Virus record (IMG/VR): IMGVR_UViG_3300036785_000173
Coordinates: 1 to 23,909 of that record
DNA: 23,909 bases
Strand: one strand, 5' to 3'
DNA from: a virus
Positions within the stretch are counted from its first letter, which is position 1; each line of letters starts with the position of its first letter. Below the pieces are notes generated by a model that saw only the letters and a list, made by a program, of their open reading frames with translations, did not search any database and was not told where the DNA came from. A program made the translations under genes and the position numbers. Shown one piece after another: positions 5,880 through 13,357 of the stretch.

Positions 5880-8018
5880 GTGGTGGTTTGGCCGGTCACC
5901 TTCGATGACGAGTTCGCGACGGCGCCGGATTGGGCGAAGCTCTACCGTTCGCAGGATCTGCAGGTAGTCCCGGCGCATCAGCCGAGCGAAGGCGGCGAAT
6001 GGAAGCGCCCCTATGGGAATTGGCTGGAATTCCAAGACAGCCTCGTGCCGCAGGCGCTGTTCGACCGCTGGTATGATCGCGACAAAGGCGAACACCGGCT
6101 GCGCAAGGCCATGGGGGTGATCACCGGGCTTGCGAGCGCCGGGCCGAATTCTTCGGGCCTCGTGGTGCACGATCTCGACGTGAAGGCCGGATCGCAGGCG
6201 TTCGCCTGGTGGGCTGGCGGGCTCGCCGCACACAATAACGGCATGGATCTCGACACCCCGACGCAAACCACCGGCGGCGGCGGGCGGCACATCTTCACCC
6301 GGGCGCCGATCGGTTGGGCGCCGCCGACGTTCAAGACGGCCATAGGCGTCGATCTGCGGGGTCAGGGCGGTTTCGTGATCGTGCCGCCGTCCTACCACAT
6401 GAGCGGGCGCTTCTACGCTTGGGAGCCCGGCAGGGAGCCGTGGACGGTGGAGATCGCCACCACCCCGGACTGGCTGATCGAGCGCACCGATCAGCTACAC
6501 GAAGAGTTCGGCGGACAGCCGGCGCCATGGACAGAGCGCACCGACGCGCCGGACACGGCGAAGGGCGCTTTCGGCTACGACGTAGATGGCCGCGACCACA
6601 AGATGACCGGGATGGTGTTCGCCGCGATCGTGGATCTCTACCGCGAAAGTCCGATCCCGCCGGCCATGCCAGAGCAGCAGGCCGAACTGCAGCGGATCTG
6701 GACGCAGTACGAGCGCAGCACGAAAAGCCGGCTGATCCACCCCGAGCGGTCGAACGCCGATCTGTTAGAGCAGGAAGGCCGCGGCTACACGGCGATGGCG
6801 CGCAAATGGGCCTATCTGATCGCGCCGCGGCATTGGGAGACAAAGGTGCGCGAGGCCGCGCGCTTGCCGCGCCCGAACCCGGCGCCGGTGTGGGGCGAGC
6901 GGCTGAACGAAAGCGTCGCCGCGGCGATATCGCAAAAAAGCGATAGCGCAGATCCCGAAGAGCCCGAGCCGGCGATCCGTCTGATCACCAGCTTCGTTGG
7001 CGAGCCGCCCGAGCGCGAATGGCTGGTGAAGGACTGGATCGCGAAGGGCGTAGTAAACAGCCTCTACGGCGGGTCGGGCGCCGGCAAGAGCCTGCTGGCG
7101 ATGCAGATCGGCGCGGCGATGGCGAGCGGCGCCGACGTGTTCGAAGGGCTGACGACAACCGCCGGCGACGTGCTCGGGATCTTCTGCGAAGACGACGCGG
7201 ACGAACTGCACCGCCGCATGTGGGCGATCCGGGCGGCGATGGGCTACACGATCGGCTACCCGTTCAGCCGCTTCGCTCTGGCGACGCGGGTTGGCGAGGA
7301 AAACCGGCTGGCGGTGGTCGATCGGGCCGGCAACATCACCACCGGGCCATTTTTCGCAACACTGAAAAGCGCGGTCGAAGCCGGTAACCCGGCGCTGCTG
7401 ATCCTCGACACGCTCGCCGATATCTACGGCGGCAACGAGAACGCCCGCGAGCAGGTGAACTGGTTTCTGAAGACGCTGTTGACCGGGCTGATCGTTTCAC
7501 AAAAAGCCCGTGGCCACAGCCTTACGGTGTTGCTGATCGGCCACCCGAGCCTGACCGGAGCGCAGGATGGCGGGCGCGGCTATTCCGGCAGCAGCGCATG
7601 GGAGGCCGGCGTGCGCGCCCGGCTCTATCTTAACAAGCCAGATCCCGGCGGCCCGGACGATCGCATCCTCACCCGGGGCAAGGCCAACTACGCCTCCGCG
7701 GGCGACGAGACGGCGATCCGGTTGACCTACGTTGACGGGGTGTTCCGGGCGGAAGGCCCGCCGGAAGATCCGGTGCTCAGCCCGGCCAAGCTCAAAGTGA
7801 TCGAGATGGTCCGCTGGAATTGGGGCGCCGGCAAGCCGTTCATGGATGCGAAGACGCATCCGCGGAACCTGTGGAAAGCCCTGGTTCCGCCGATCGCCAA
7901 GGAGTTCGCCCTGACCCGGGCGCAGGCCAGCCAAGCGATCCGCGAACTGATCGAAGACGGCGAGATCCGGCTGAGCCGCGACCACAGTAAGCGGGGTTGG
8001 AAAACGTCAGATGACTGA
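5880..8018 (+). CDS. PrimPol and RepA-like helicase fusion, replication protein, 712 aa
   Basis: Residues 1-185 form a bifunctional primase-polymerase domain: acidic pair D98/D100 in VVHDLDVK, His137 in GGGGRHIF, and D158 in GVDLRGQGGFVIVPPS. From about 385 to 610 there is a RecA/RepA-type ATPase with Walker A GGSGAGKS (397-404), Walker B LLILD ending at D510, and a polar motif LLIGHPS. The last 70 residues (ALVPPIAKEFALTRAQASQA, then IRELIEDGEI) form a winged helix. One protein could thus make primers, unwind DNA and recognise the origin. The start is GTG at 5880 with AAGAAGG upstream. Length and domain order match other phage primase-helicases of this kind. It is the main replication gene here. 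Confidence 0.92.
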   Translation: MVVWPVTFDDEFATAPDWAKLYRSQDLQVVPAHQPSEGGEWKRPYGNWLEFQDSLVPQALFDRWYDRDKGEHRLRKAMGVITGLASAGPNSSGLVVHDLDVKAGSQAFAWWAGGLAAHNNGMDLDTPTQTTGGGGRHIFTRAPIGWAPPTFKTAIGVDLRGQGGFVIVPPSYHMSGRFYAWEPGREPWTVEIATTPDWLIERTDQLHEEFGGQPAPWTERTDAPDTAKGAFGYDVDGRDHKMTGMVFAAIVDLYRESPIPPAMPEQQAELQRIWTQYERSTKSRLIHPERSNADLLEQEGRGYTAMARKWAYLIAPRHWETKVREAARLPRPNPAPVWGERLNESVAAAISQKSDSADPEEPEPAIRLITSFVGEPPEREWLVKDWIAKGVVNSLYGGSGAGKSLLAMQIGAAMASGADVFEGLTTTAGDVLGIFCEDDADELHRRMWAIRAAMGYTIGYPFSRFALATRVGEENRLAVVDRAGNITTGPFFATLKSAVEAGNPALLILDTLADIYGGNENAREQVNWFLKTLLTGLIVSQKARGHSLTVLLIGHPSLTGAQDGGRGYSGSSAWEAGVRARLYLNKPDPGGPDDRILTRGKANYASAGDETAIRLTYVDGVFRAEGPPEDPVLSPAKLKVIEMVRWNWGAGKPFMDAKTHPRNLWKALVPPIAKEFALTRAQASQAIRELIEDGEIRLSRDHSKRGWKTSDD

Positions 8019-8205
8019 TCAATTCCAGCGTCGTCAGCGCCTCCTCCGCGCCTGCCGATCCGCAGTGTGCAGGCCATTGAATTATCAGAACGAATTCGGA
8101 AGCCCGCCTCCGCAGGCGCGGAGCAGGCGCGCCGGGTCAGGCGACGCCTCCACTTTTCATCAACGAAATCAACGATCCGCCTTTACGCGCGCGCATACGC
8201 ACACT

Positions 8206-8240
8206 CTCTCTCGATCTCCTAAAGGAGATCTTCGAGAGAG
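8206..8240. repeat. Long inverted repeat CTCTCTCGATCTCCT
   Basis: The left arm is CTCTCTCGATCTCCT (8206-8220). The right arm is AGGAGAT (8223-8229) and CGAGAGAG (8233-8240), interrupted only by CTT. That is 15 paired bases around an AA centre. It is not followed by a T-run, so a terminator is unlikely. It may be an operator or an origin element. Confidence 0.75.
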
Positions 8241-8298
8241 CTGTATTTGGGCGCGCCTTTTATCGGGTCGAAATCCGCCTTGTGCGGGGCGGCTTGAA

Positions 8299-8318
8299 GG
8301 CGTCGGCGACGCGACGCC
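8299..8318. repeat. Short inverted repeat GGCGTCG/CGACGCC
   Basis: GGCGTCG (8299-8305) pairs with CGACGCC (8312-8318) across six bases. Its right arm is shared with the left arm of the larger hairpin at 8313-8349, so the two structures exclude each other, as in alternative folds. Confidence 0.6.
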
Positions 8319-8349
8319 AGAGCCCCGGCTGGGGGCCGGGTCTGGCGTC
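8313..8349. repeat. Large hairpin GACGCCAGA/TCTGGCGTC
   Basis: Outer arms GACGCCAGA (8313-8321) and TCTGGCGTC (8341-8349) are perfectly complementary. An inner stem CCCGGC (8324-8329) with GCCGGG (8335-8340) closes a five-base loop; only two bases bulge. There are about 15 base pairs, mostly G-C. No T-run follows. Confidence 0.75.
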
Positions 8350-8405
8350 ACTGCCGCCGCCCCCGCCGCCCCCGGCGGCTGCGATTGTTCAGCGGAGGAA
8401 AGCAC

Positions 8406-8663
8406 ATGGTTGGCGTGACCGAGAACCCGGACGGCTACGCGCCGCCCCCGAGGATGCGGCGGCACAATCTGAAGACGGCTATCGCCCGGTTGAAGCGACG
8501 GTTGGAACGTTCGATGGCCGATCACCCCCGCGCCGGCCCCGGGCAGCAGCGGCGGTGGCGCGAGTTGGAAGCGGAGATCGAGCGGATGCAGGGCGAACTG
8601 CGCAACCTGCCGCCGCCGAAGACGACGGGACGGCCAAAGACCACAGGAGGGTCCGATGCCTAG
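8406..8663 (+). CDS. Hypothetical basic helical protein, 85 aa
   Basis: The protein starts MVGVTENPDGYAPPPRMRRH. A long amphipathic helix, roughly residues 25-66 (LKTAIARLKRRLERSMADH, then RRWRELEAEIERMQGELRNL), could form a coiled coil. The C-terminus TTGRPKTTGG is a short basic tail. The ATG at 8406 has GGAGG nine bases upstream, which decides it over the start at 8385. The stop overlaps the next gene by eight bases. The family is not recognised. A DNA-binding or accessory role is possible from its basic nature. Confidence 0.7.
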   Translation: MVGVTENPDGYAPPPRMRRHNLKTAIARLKRRLERSMADHPRAGPGQQRRWRELEAEIERMQGELRNLPPPKTTGRPKTTGGSDA

Positions 8664-9243
8664 CGCCGAAGACTGCGGTGCGCTGCAGGGCTATTTCGAG
8701 GGCGTCGAGAAGGCCCGCCAGGCGAGCGAGACGAAGTGGGGCTGTGGCCGGGCCGAGATCTTGGCCAGCGACGATCTGCGGGCGCGGTTCCGGCGCCAGC
8801 AGCAGACCTGGGCGACGGCCTACGAGGCGGCGTGGCGGGCGGATTTCCTGACCCGGGATCTGCTGGATGCGGTGCAGCAGAAGGCGGCGGCGATGCAGCG
8901 CGGCTACGCAGCACTGGACGCCTACGCCGAGGCCGAAGGGCACAGGCCGATCCAGCCGTGGGTGTGGGAGGTAGCCTTGGCGGACGGCACGGTGGCGGCG
9001 TTCGTGCAGACCGTCGCCGAGGCCGGCAAGGTGCAGGCGGATGGCCGATACGTGAGCGTCTACACCGCCGCGGAAGTCGGCCATGTGATCGACGCGCTGC
9101 CGGTGGCGCTGCGCACGGCGAAGGCTGTCTGGCCGGGGGCGAAAATTCAGGCGAGCCGCCCGATCGGCAATCCGCTTGGCGCGCCGCCGTTCGATCAGGC
9201 CGAAGGCGACGAGATCCCCTTCGGCGCAGCACAGGAGGGCTAG
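8656..9243 (+). CDS. Hypothetical protein, 195 aa
   Basis: Two parts can be seen. Residues 1-95 are helical (GALQGYFEGVEKARQASE, RARFRRQQQTWATAYEAAWR). Residues 97-180 look alpha/beta (WVWEVALADGTVAAFVQTV, YVSVYTAAEVGHVIDALPV). I recall similar proteins of unknown function in alphaproteobacterial phages near the GcrA gene but cannot name a family. The ATG is preceded by AGGAGG. It ends three bases before the GcrA-like gene, so both are probably made from one transcript. Confidence 0.75.
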   Translation: MPSAEDCGALQGYFEGVEKARQASETKWGCGRAEILASDDLRARFRRQQQTWATAYEAAWRADFLTRDLLDAVQQKAAAMQRGYAALDAYAEAEGHRPIQPWVWEVALADGTVAAFVQTVAEAGKVQADGRYVSVYTAAEVGHVIDALPVALRTAKAVWPGAKIQASRPIGNPLGAPPFDQAEGDEIPFGAAQEG

Positions 9244-9246
9244 GCG

Positions 9247-9675
9247 ATGTGGAGCCGCGACGACGTGGCCGTGCTGACAGCGGACTGGGCGGACGGGCTG
9301 AGCAGCGGTGAGATCGGGCGCAAGCTCGGGGTCAGCCGCTGTGCGGTGGCCAGCAAGCGGCGGACGCTCGGACTGCCGCCGCGCACGGGCTTGGCGCAGA
9401 TCGAGGCCGAACACGCCAATGGCCGCCGTAACGCGCCGCGTAAGCTGAGCCCCGGCAGGCCGAAAGGCGCGGCGCTGGCCGAACGGCTGGGGCCGTTGTC
9501 AGGCTCGACGCCGCGGCCCTGGGTGCTGCGGATGATCGGCGAGTGCTGTTTTCCGGTCGCGGGTTCCGGCGCCGATCTGCTGTCGTGCTGTCTGCCGACG
9601 TTCGGCGGGATCTATTGCCTTGGCCATCGGGCGATCCTCGCCGGGCGCCCGTGGCCGCCGCGCGAGCCGATTTAG
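9247..9675 (+). CDS. gcrA: GcrA-family transcription regulator, 142 aa
   Basis: The N-terminus is the GcrA DNA-binding domain: WSRDDVAVLTADWADGLSSG, then EIGRKLGVSRCAVASKRRTL, residues 2-42. The C-terminus has the family Cys pattern ECCFPV, a Cys pair, then GIYCLGHRAI at about residues 98-131. In Caulobacter, GcrA binds the housekeeping sigma factor RNA polymerase and activates promoters carrying methylated GANTC. Here the gene stands about 340 bases before the terminase genes, so it could act as a phage late-gene activator or divert the host cell-cycle programme. Notably, I found no GANTC in the whole window, so if it works on this DNA it must recognise it otherwise. Confidence 0.88.
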   Translation: MWSRDDVAVLTADWADGLSSGEIGRKLGVSRCAVASKRRTLGLPPRTGLAQIEAEHANGRRNAPRKLSPGRPKGAALAERLGPLSGSTPRPWVLRMIGECCFPVAGSGADLLSCCLPTFGGIYCLGHRAILAGRPWPPREPI

Positions 9676-9789
9676 CGTTGCTGTGCGTCGGCGGGCTTCG
9701 CACTTGACCGATCGCATGAACGCTTTGAGCACCTTTGGCCGACGCGGGAACGGCGCGGCGGACGGCAGGGCTTACGAAGCGAGGCGGTT

Positions 9790-9996
9790 ATGGCGAAGCT
9801 GGCGAGCAAAGACGAACGTGATCCGATCATGCAGACCGGCAGCGCCGGGGCGGCAGGCGGCGGGGTGAAGAACGCCAGCGCCGGGCGGGTGCGTTCGATC
9901 AGCGGCGGCGGCCCGAACTTCTCAGCGACGCCTGGCGGGCCGATGGGCGGCGGCGGGCTGCCCTGCCCGGAAAGCCCGTACAAGGGCGGCAAATAG
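9790..9996 (+). CDS. Small Gly-rich protein, 68 aa
   Basis: The protein starts MAKLASKDERDPIMQTGSAG and is rich in Gly, Ala, Ser and Pro, ending CPESPYKGGK. It probably lacks stable fold. GAGG lies about eight bases before the ATG. I recall small disordered proteins of this type just before terminase genes in related phages but cannot assign a function. The 114 bases between the GcrA gene and this one hold nothing clear. Confidence 0.6.
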   Translation: MAKLASKDERDPIMQTGSAGAAGGGVKNASAGRVRSISGGGPNFSATPGGPMGGGGLPCPESPYKGGK

Positions 9997-10011
9997 GCGC
10001 CGGGTGGACAC

Positions 10012-10476
10012 GTGCAAGGTCCAGTGGAGGTTCTGCCCGTCAGGCCGGTGACCTACTCGGAAGAGGTCGCCGAGGCGATTTGCGAGGCGGTGGCGACGAC
10101 GCCGCGGGGGGTCGAGTTCATCTGCCGGACGAATGCAAGTTTCCCGAATGAGCGGACGGTGCGGCGCTGGCAGCAGGCGCACCCGGAGTTCCGGTTGGCG
10201 CTGGCGGTGGCGAAGGAATGGCAGGCGGATCTGCTGGCCTACGAGGGCTTGGAGATCGCCGACGACGCCAGCGGCGACAAGCGGCAGATCACCCGGCAGG
10301 GCGGCGAGACGGAAACCGTGCTCGATTTCGAATTCGTGGCCCGGTCGAAGCTGCGGTGTGAGCAGCGCCGGTGGATGGCCGGCAAGCTGTCGCCGAGCAA
10401 GTACGGCGATCGGCTGGATCTGAACGCCCACGTTGGCGTCATGAGCCAGGAAGATGCGCTTGACCAACTGCGATGA
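10012..10476 (+). CDS. Terminase small subunit, 154 aa
   Basis: The small terminase subunit recognises the packaging site and feeds DNA to the large subunit. Residues 15-60 (VAEAICEAVATTPRGVEFIC, then NERTVRRWQQAHPEFRLALAV) form a helix-turn-helix of the kind used by phage terminase small subunits. A helical oligomerisation region follows, ending in a C-terminal part rich in Arg/Lys (RCEQRRWMAGKLSPSKYGDR, a common ending in this family). The start is GTG with GGTGGA upstream. It precedes the large subunit by 75 bases, the usual arrangement. Confidence 0.85.
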   Translation: MQGPVEVLPVRPVTYSEEVAEAICEAVATTPRGVEFICRTNASFPNERTVRRWQQAHPEFRLALAVAKEWQADLLAYEGLEIADDASGDKRQITRQGGETETVLDFEFVARSKLRCEQRRWMAGKLSPSKYGDRLDLNAHVGVMSQEDALDQLR

Positions 10477-10551
10477 TCGGCTGGGCCTCTCATCTTGTCG
10501 GTAGCGCGCTTCGCTTGTGCTCCGCGCTTAATCAGCTTCGGTAGGTAAGCG

Positions 10552-12147
10552 ATGACGCTCGGCGCCGCGACGGTGATGTCGCCGGAAGAGCGCGAGATCC
10601 GGCAGCGGTATAAGGATGATTATCGGTATTTCGCCGAGCGGTGCCTGCGGGTGCGCAGCAAGGCTGGCGACTTGGTGCCGTTCCGGTTCAACAGCGTGCA
10701 GGACTTCGTGCACGCGCGGTTGGAAGAGCAGCGCGAAAGTACGGGGAAAGTTCGCGCCTTAGTCCTGAAGGCTCGTCAGGAAGGTTTGAGCACCTACATT
10801 GGCGGGCGGTTCTATCATCGCGCGACGCATCAGCGCGGGTGTTCAGTGTTCATCCTTACGCATGAGCAGGACGCCACGAACCAACTTTTCTCGATCGTTG
10901 ATCGGTTCCATAAGCATAACCGCGGGCCGCTGAAGCCACTTACAGGGGCGGCGAACGCGAAAGAACTGTATTTCAGCGGCCTGGACAGCGGTTATTCTGT
11001 TTCGACGGCGGGGACGAAAGCGACTGGCAGAAGCAAGACGATCCAGTTGTTCCACGGTAGCGAGGTTGCATTTTGGCCGAACGCGAGCGAGCACTTTGCC
11101 GGCGCGCTGCAGACTGTGCCGGATATGCCGGGAACGGAGATTGTCTTAGAAAGCACGGCGAACGGGATCGGCGGCGAATACCACGAACGATGGCAGCAAG
11201 CCGAGGCCGGCGACGGGGATTACCAAGCGATATTTTGCCCGTGGTTCTGGTCTACTGAGTATCAGCGGGTTCCGCCGCTCGGGTTCGTGCTGAACGATGA
11301 GGAGGCGGAATACGCCGGGTTGCATGGGTTGAACCTGCAGCAGATGTGCTGGCGGCGCGCGAAGCTGGCGGAACTGAAGGATCTGAAGCTCTTTCAGACC
11401 GAGTACCCGGCGACCGCCGCCGACGCTTTCCAGACCACCGGCCACGATGCGTTCATTCCGTCGCTGCTGGTGCTGCAGGCGCGCAAGCGCACCTGCGAGG
11501 GCATTGGCTCGCTGGTCGTCGGCGTCGATCCGGCGCGCTACGGTGACGATGCGTTCTGTGTCGCCTGGCGGCGTGGGCGCAAGCTCGAAAAGGTCGAGCG
11601 GCGCTACAAGCTCGACACGATCCAGGGCGCCAACTGGATCAGGAAGATCATCGATGACGACAAGCCGGCGCAGGTGTTCGTGGATCTCGGCAACACCGGC
11701 GCCGGTGTGGTCGATCTGCTGCGCGACTGGGGCGGCGACTATGAGCGGCTGACCGAAGGGGTCAATTTCGGCGCCGCGCCGATGGACCCGGTGACCTACA
11801 CCGGCAAGGGCGATCCTGTGCCGGGTCCGCGCAATCGCCGCGCCGAGATGTGGATGCGGCTGAAAGAGTGGCTGCAGGATGAGGGCGGCGCGGATCTGCC
11901 GGATGACGACGCCTTGCACGCGGACTTGGTGGCGCCCGGCTACAAGTACGACGCGCGGCAGTTCCTGCTGCTGGAAAGCAAGGATGACATTCGTAAGCGG
12001 GGCTTGCGGTCGCCGGACGGCGGCGACGCCGCGGCGTTGACGCTGGCGCGTCCGGTGAAGGCGACCGACGAAACCGCCGCCAGCGCGGGGCGCTGGCGGC
12101 GGTCGCAAGGTCGGGGCAAGGGGTTGTCGAGCCTATGGGGGCGGTAG
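10552..12147 (+). CDS. Terminase large subunit, 531 aa
   Basis: This is the ATP-driven packaging motor and nuclease. The ATPase domain has the terminase-type Walker A KARQEGLST (73-81), Walker B ending in E171 (QLFHGSEVAFW) and coupling motif ESTANG (200-205). The nuclease domain has acidic residues D326 (VVGVDPARYGDD), D378 (VFVDLGNTGAG) and D492 (SPDGGDAAAL), an RNase H-like fold that cuts concatemers. The length is normal. The first ATG has GGTAGG upstream; an ATG at residue 9 is possible. The last 15 bases overlap the end of a minus-strand gene, and no terminator separates them. Confidence 0.96.
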   Translation: MTLGAATVMSPEEREIRQRYKDDYRYFAERCLRVRSKAGDLVPFRFNSVQDFVHARLEEQRESTGKVRALVLKARQEGLSTYIGGRFYHRATHQRGCSVFILTHEQDATNQLFSIVDRFHKHNRGPLKPLTGAANAKELYFSGLDSGYSVSTAGTKATGRSKTIQLFHGSEVAFWPNASEHFAGALQTVPDMPGTEIVLESTANGIGGEYHERWQQAEAGDGDYQAIFCPWFWSTEYQRVPPLGFVLNDEEAEYAGLHGLNLQQMCWRRAKLAELKDLKLFQTEYPATAADAFQTTGHDAFIPSLLVLQARKRTCEGIGSLVVGVDPARYGDDAFCVAWRRGRKLEKVERRYKLDTIQGANWIRKIIDDDKPAQVFVDLGNTGAGVVDLLRDWGGDYERLTEGVNFGAAPMDPVTYTGKGDPVPGPRNRRAEMWMRLKEWLQDEGGADLPDDDALHADLVAPGYKYDARQFLLLESKDDIRKRGLRSPDGGDAAALTLARPVKATDETAASAGRWRRSQGRGKGLSSLWGR

Positions 12148-12330
12148 TCCGAGCGGGCGCGGGGTTTCCGGCTCGACTTCACCGCTTTCGAAACGGGCGC
12201 ACATAGCTTCCGCATCTTCGCGACATTCCCAATAGCCCATGGCCGGTGGATCTGCTGGCGCTGCGCTTGTGTGGCGGACTTCCCATAGGCTCGGGTCGTC
12301 TGGGTGTGTGGTGACGTGAAAGCGGGTCAT
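12133..12330 (-). CDS. Hypothetical protein, 65 aa
   Basis: The protein reads MTRFHVTTHPDDPSLWEVRH, then MGYWECREDAEAMCARFESG, with a Pro-rich tail ending GLPPP. The pattern of a strand, a short helix and an AEAMCARFE helix resembles many small plasmid and phage proteins of unknown role. It starts directly before the stop of the XRE-like gene (one-base spacing) and runs convergently into the last codons of the large terminase gene. It is the last gene of the accessory operon starting at 13278. Confidence 0.65.
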   Translation of the reverse strand: MTRFHVTTHPDDPSLWEVRHTSAAPADPPAMGYWECREDAEAMCARFESGEVEPETPRPLGLPPP

Positions 12331-12684
12331 CTAGCGGCCCCCACGGCGGCGCGTGAAGGGCTTCGGCGGCGTCGGCGGTACGATCGGAGCCGGCGGGGGT
12401 TCAGGGGCTTCCACGGGCTTCTCTGTGGCTTCGGCGTTCAGCCGCTCGATGTAGGCGGCGGTGTCGAGGCCCGCCGGCGCCGGCAGATCCGCGGCGCGGT
12501 CGGCGTCGTGCAACAGGTATTCGACGGCGACTTGCACGGGGCCGGGTATGGCGTCGGTGGCGCCGGTTTCCCAACGGCGGACTTGCTGTCCCGGGTCGCG
12601 CCCGCCGAGCCGCAGGGCGCGGCCAAGTTCGGCGGCGGAAAGCTTGAGGCGCTTGCGCGCTCTGGCGAGTTCGGCGGGGGTCAT
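12331..12684 (-). CDS. XRE-type HTH protein with Pro-rich tail, 117 aa
   Basis: The N-terminal 55 residues (MTPAELARARKRLKLSAAEL, then GRALRLGG, QQVRRWETGATDAIPGPVQV) form a helix-turn-helix of the XRE/MqsA-like kind. The centre is helical (TAAYIERLNAEATEK) and the C-terminus is a Pro-rich, basic tail ending FTRRRGGR. Its ATG overlaps the stop of the gene before it by four bases. It may regulate its own accessory operon or act on the inverted repeats found in this block, but no target is shown. Antitoxin function is possible, although no clear toxin partner is seen next to it. Confidence 0.75.
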   Translation of the reverse strand: MTPAELARARKRLKLSAAELGRALRLGGRDPGQQVRRWETGATDAIPGPVQVAVEYLLHDADRAADLPAPAGLDTAAYIERLNAEATEKPVEAPEPPPAPIVPPTPPKPFTRRRGGR

Positions 12685-12887
12685 AGCTGAAAACCCTTGA
12701 TCGCGCGGGCGAGGGTTTCGGCAATGCGCCGATTTACGGTGAGGCTTTCGCCAGTGGCTTCGTCTTCGATCAGAATGAAGCCTTCGCGCTGATAGACGAC
12801 GCGCACGACAAGGCGTTCGTCGCGCATCGGGTCGCCATAGGTGATCGAATGCGAGCCGTCTTCACGCTTGGTTCTGGACTTGCCCAT
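12681..12887 (-). CDS. Hypothetical basic protein, 68 aa
   Basis: The protein starts MGKSRTKREDGSHSITYGDP, followed by strands RLVVRVVYQREGFILIEDEA and a helix (RRIAETLARAIKGFQL). I chose the ATG at 12887 because it overlaps the TGA of the 59-residue membrane gene (ATGA read as TGATG); a frame open to 13064 would run through that gene. No family is recognised. Confidence 0.65.
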   Translation of the reverse strand: MGKSRTKREDGSHSITYGDPMRDERLVVRVVYQREGFILIEDEATGESLTVNRRIAETLARAIKGFQL

Positions 12888-13066
12888 CAGGCGAACGCTC
12901 CCATCAGGCAAACGACGACGACGCCGAGCGCCAGCACGGCGATAAACGGCAGGGGAAAGGCGATCGCCAGTATGAGGGCGAGCAGCAGGGCGCCGAGCGG
13001 CAGGAACACCCGCCACCACAGGATCGCCGCGCCAAGCGCGATCAGGATGATAATTGCGGCCCACAT
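12887..13066 (-). CDS. Very hydrophobic small membrane protein, 59 aa
   Basis: The protein is almost wholly hydrophobic, beginning MWAAIIILIALGAAILWWRV, with a Pro at about residue 23, a second span LGALLLALILAIAF and a third IAVLALGVVVVCLMGAF. Two or three membrane segments fit, with one Arg in the first loop. GGAG lies ten bases before the ATG, and the stop overlaps the next start, so it is a real gene of the operon though short. Holin-like, superinfection-exclusion or other membrane roles are possible; the sequence alone cannot decide. Confidence 0.7.
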   Translation of the reverse strand: MWAAIIILIALGAAILWWRVFLPLGALLLALILAIAFPLPFIAVLALGVVVVCLMGAFA

Positions 13067-13068
13067 AG

Positions 13069-13278
13069 CTAGGCGGCTCCGATCAGGGCGAGCGCGCGAT
13101 CGGCGAGGCCGTAGGGGTCCGGGCGCCCGGCAAGGCCCAAGGTCTGCAGGGCGGCGCTCATCGCTGCGGCGGGATCGTTGACGCCGAGTGCGGACATATG
13201 CAGGCGCGCCACCTGCTGCAGAACGGTCAGGGTATGCAGTGACTTGGCGACGGGGGTTGAAGCGGTAGGAAGAGCCAT
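13069..13278 (-). CDS. Hypothetical protein, 69 aa
   Basis: This helical, Ala/Leu-rich protein begins MALPTASTPVAKSLHTLTVL and ends PYGLADRALALIGAA. The ATG at 13278 is preceded by AGGACAGACACAAAA, the leader shared by several minus-strand genes here, which decides the start against a longer frame. It heads an operon of five small genes (69, 59, 68, 117 and 65 residues) with overlaps or very small gaps. Function unknown. Confidence 0.65.
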   Translation of the reverse strand: MALPTASTPVAKSLHTLTVLQQVARLHMSALGVNDPAAAMSAALQTLGLAGRPDPYGLADRALALIGAA

Positions 13279-13282
13279 TTTT

Positions 13283-13293
13283 GTGTCTGTCCT
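13283..13293 (-). promoter_or_regulatory. Shared leader AGGACAGACAC, copy 1
   Basis: On the minus strand AGGACAGACAC ends four bases before the ATG at 13278. AGGA is a possible ribosome-binding core, but the conserved part continues beyond it. Confidence 0.75.
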
Positions 13294-13324
13294 AGGGTTG
13301 GCGGGAAGAGCCCCGCACGCCAAA

Positions 13325-13352
13325 GGCCCCGCACGCGCGAAGCGTCGGGGCC
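13325..13352 (-). terminator. GC-rich hairpin in intergenic module A
   Basis: Stem GGCCCCG (13325-13331) pairs with CGGGGCC (13346-13352), extended by ACGC/GCGT after one bulged base. On the minus strand it lies downstream of the 151-residue gene and is followed by only TTT, so termination is probably weak or Rho-assisted. Confidence 0.6.
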
Positions 13353-13357
13353 AAAGC

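Larger units (their letters stand above)
8019..8405. other. Structured intergenic region after the replication gene, possible origin
   Basis: These 387 bases hold no convincing gene; the open frame 8011-8418 has low-complexity, Arg/Ser-rich content unlike its neighbours. Instead there are three strong inverted repeats (8206-8240, 8299-8318, 8313-8349) and a fourth short one, GCCGCC with GGCGGC near 8353-8380. A more AT-rich part lies at 8080-8100 and 8150-8200. The position directly after a PrimPol-RepA gene makes a replication origin plausible; a regulatory leader for the next gene is the alternative. Confidence 0.4.

Noticed and set aside
8011-8418. A 135-codon plus-strand frame after the replication gene
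   Set aside because: It has Arg/Ser/Pro-rich low-complexity content, runs through several perfect hairpins and overlaps the start of a gene with a better ribosome site.
8479-9414. A 311-codon minus-strand frame
   Set aside because: It is opposite three coupled plus-strand genes with good ribosome sites and has Arg/His/Pro-rich shadow composition.
9676-9789. A promoter or gene between the GcrA-like gene and the Gly-rich gene
   Set aside because: Neither a paired -35/-10 nor a coupled frame with a ribosome site is visible.
10477-10551. A terminator hairpin between the terminase genes (AGCGCG with CGCGCT)
   Set aside because: The stem is only six bases with a 14-base loop and no T-run, and a stop between the two subunits would make little sense.
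11146-12108. A 320-codon minus-strand frame opposite the large terminase
   Set aside because: It is antisense to conserved nuclease motifs, with composition typical of a shadow frame.
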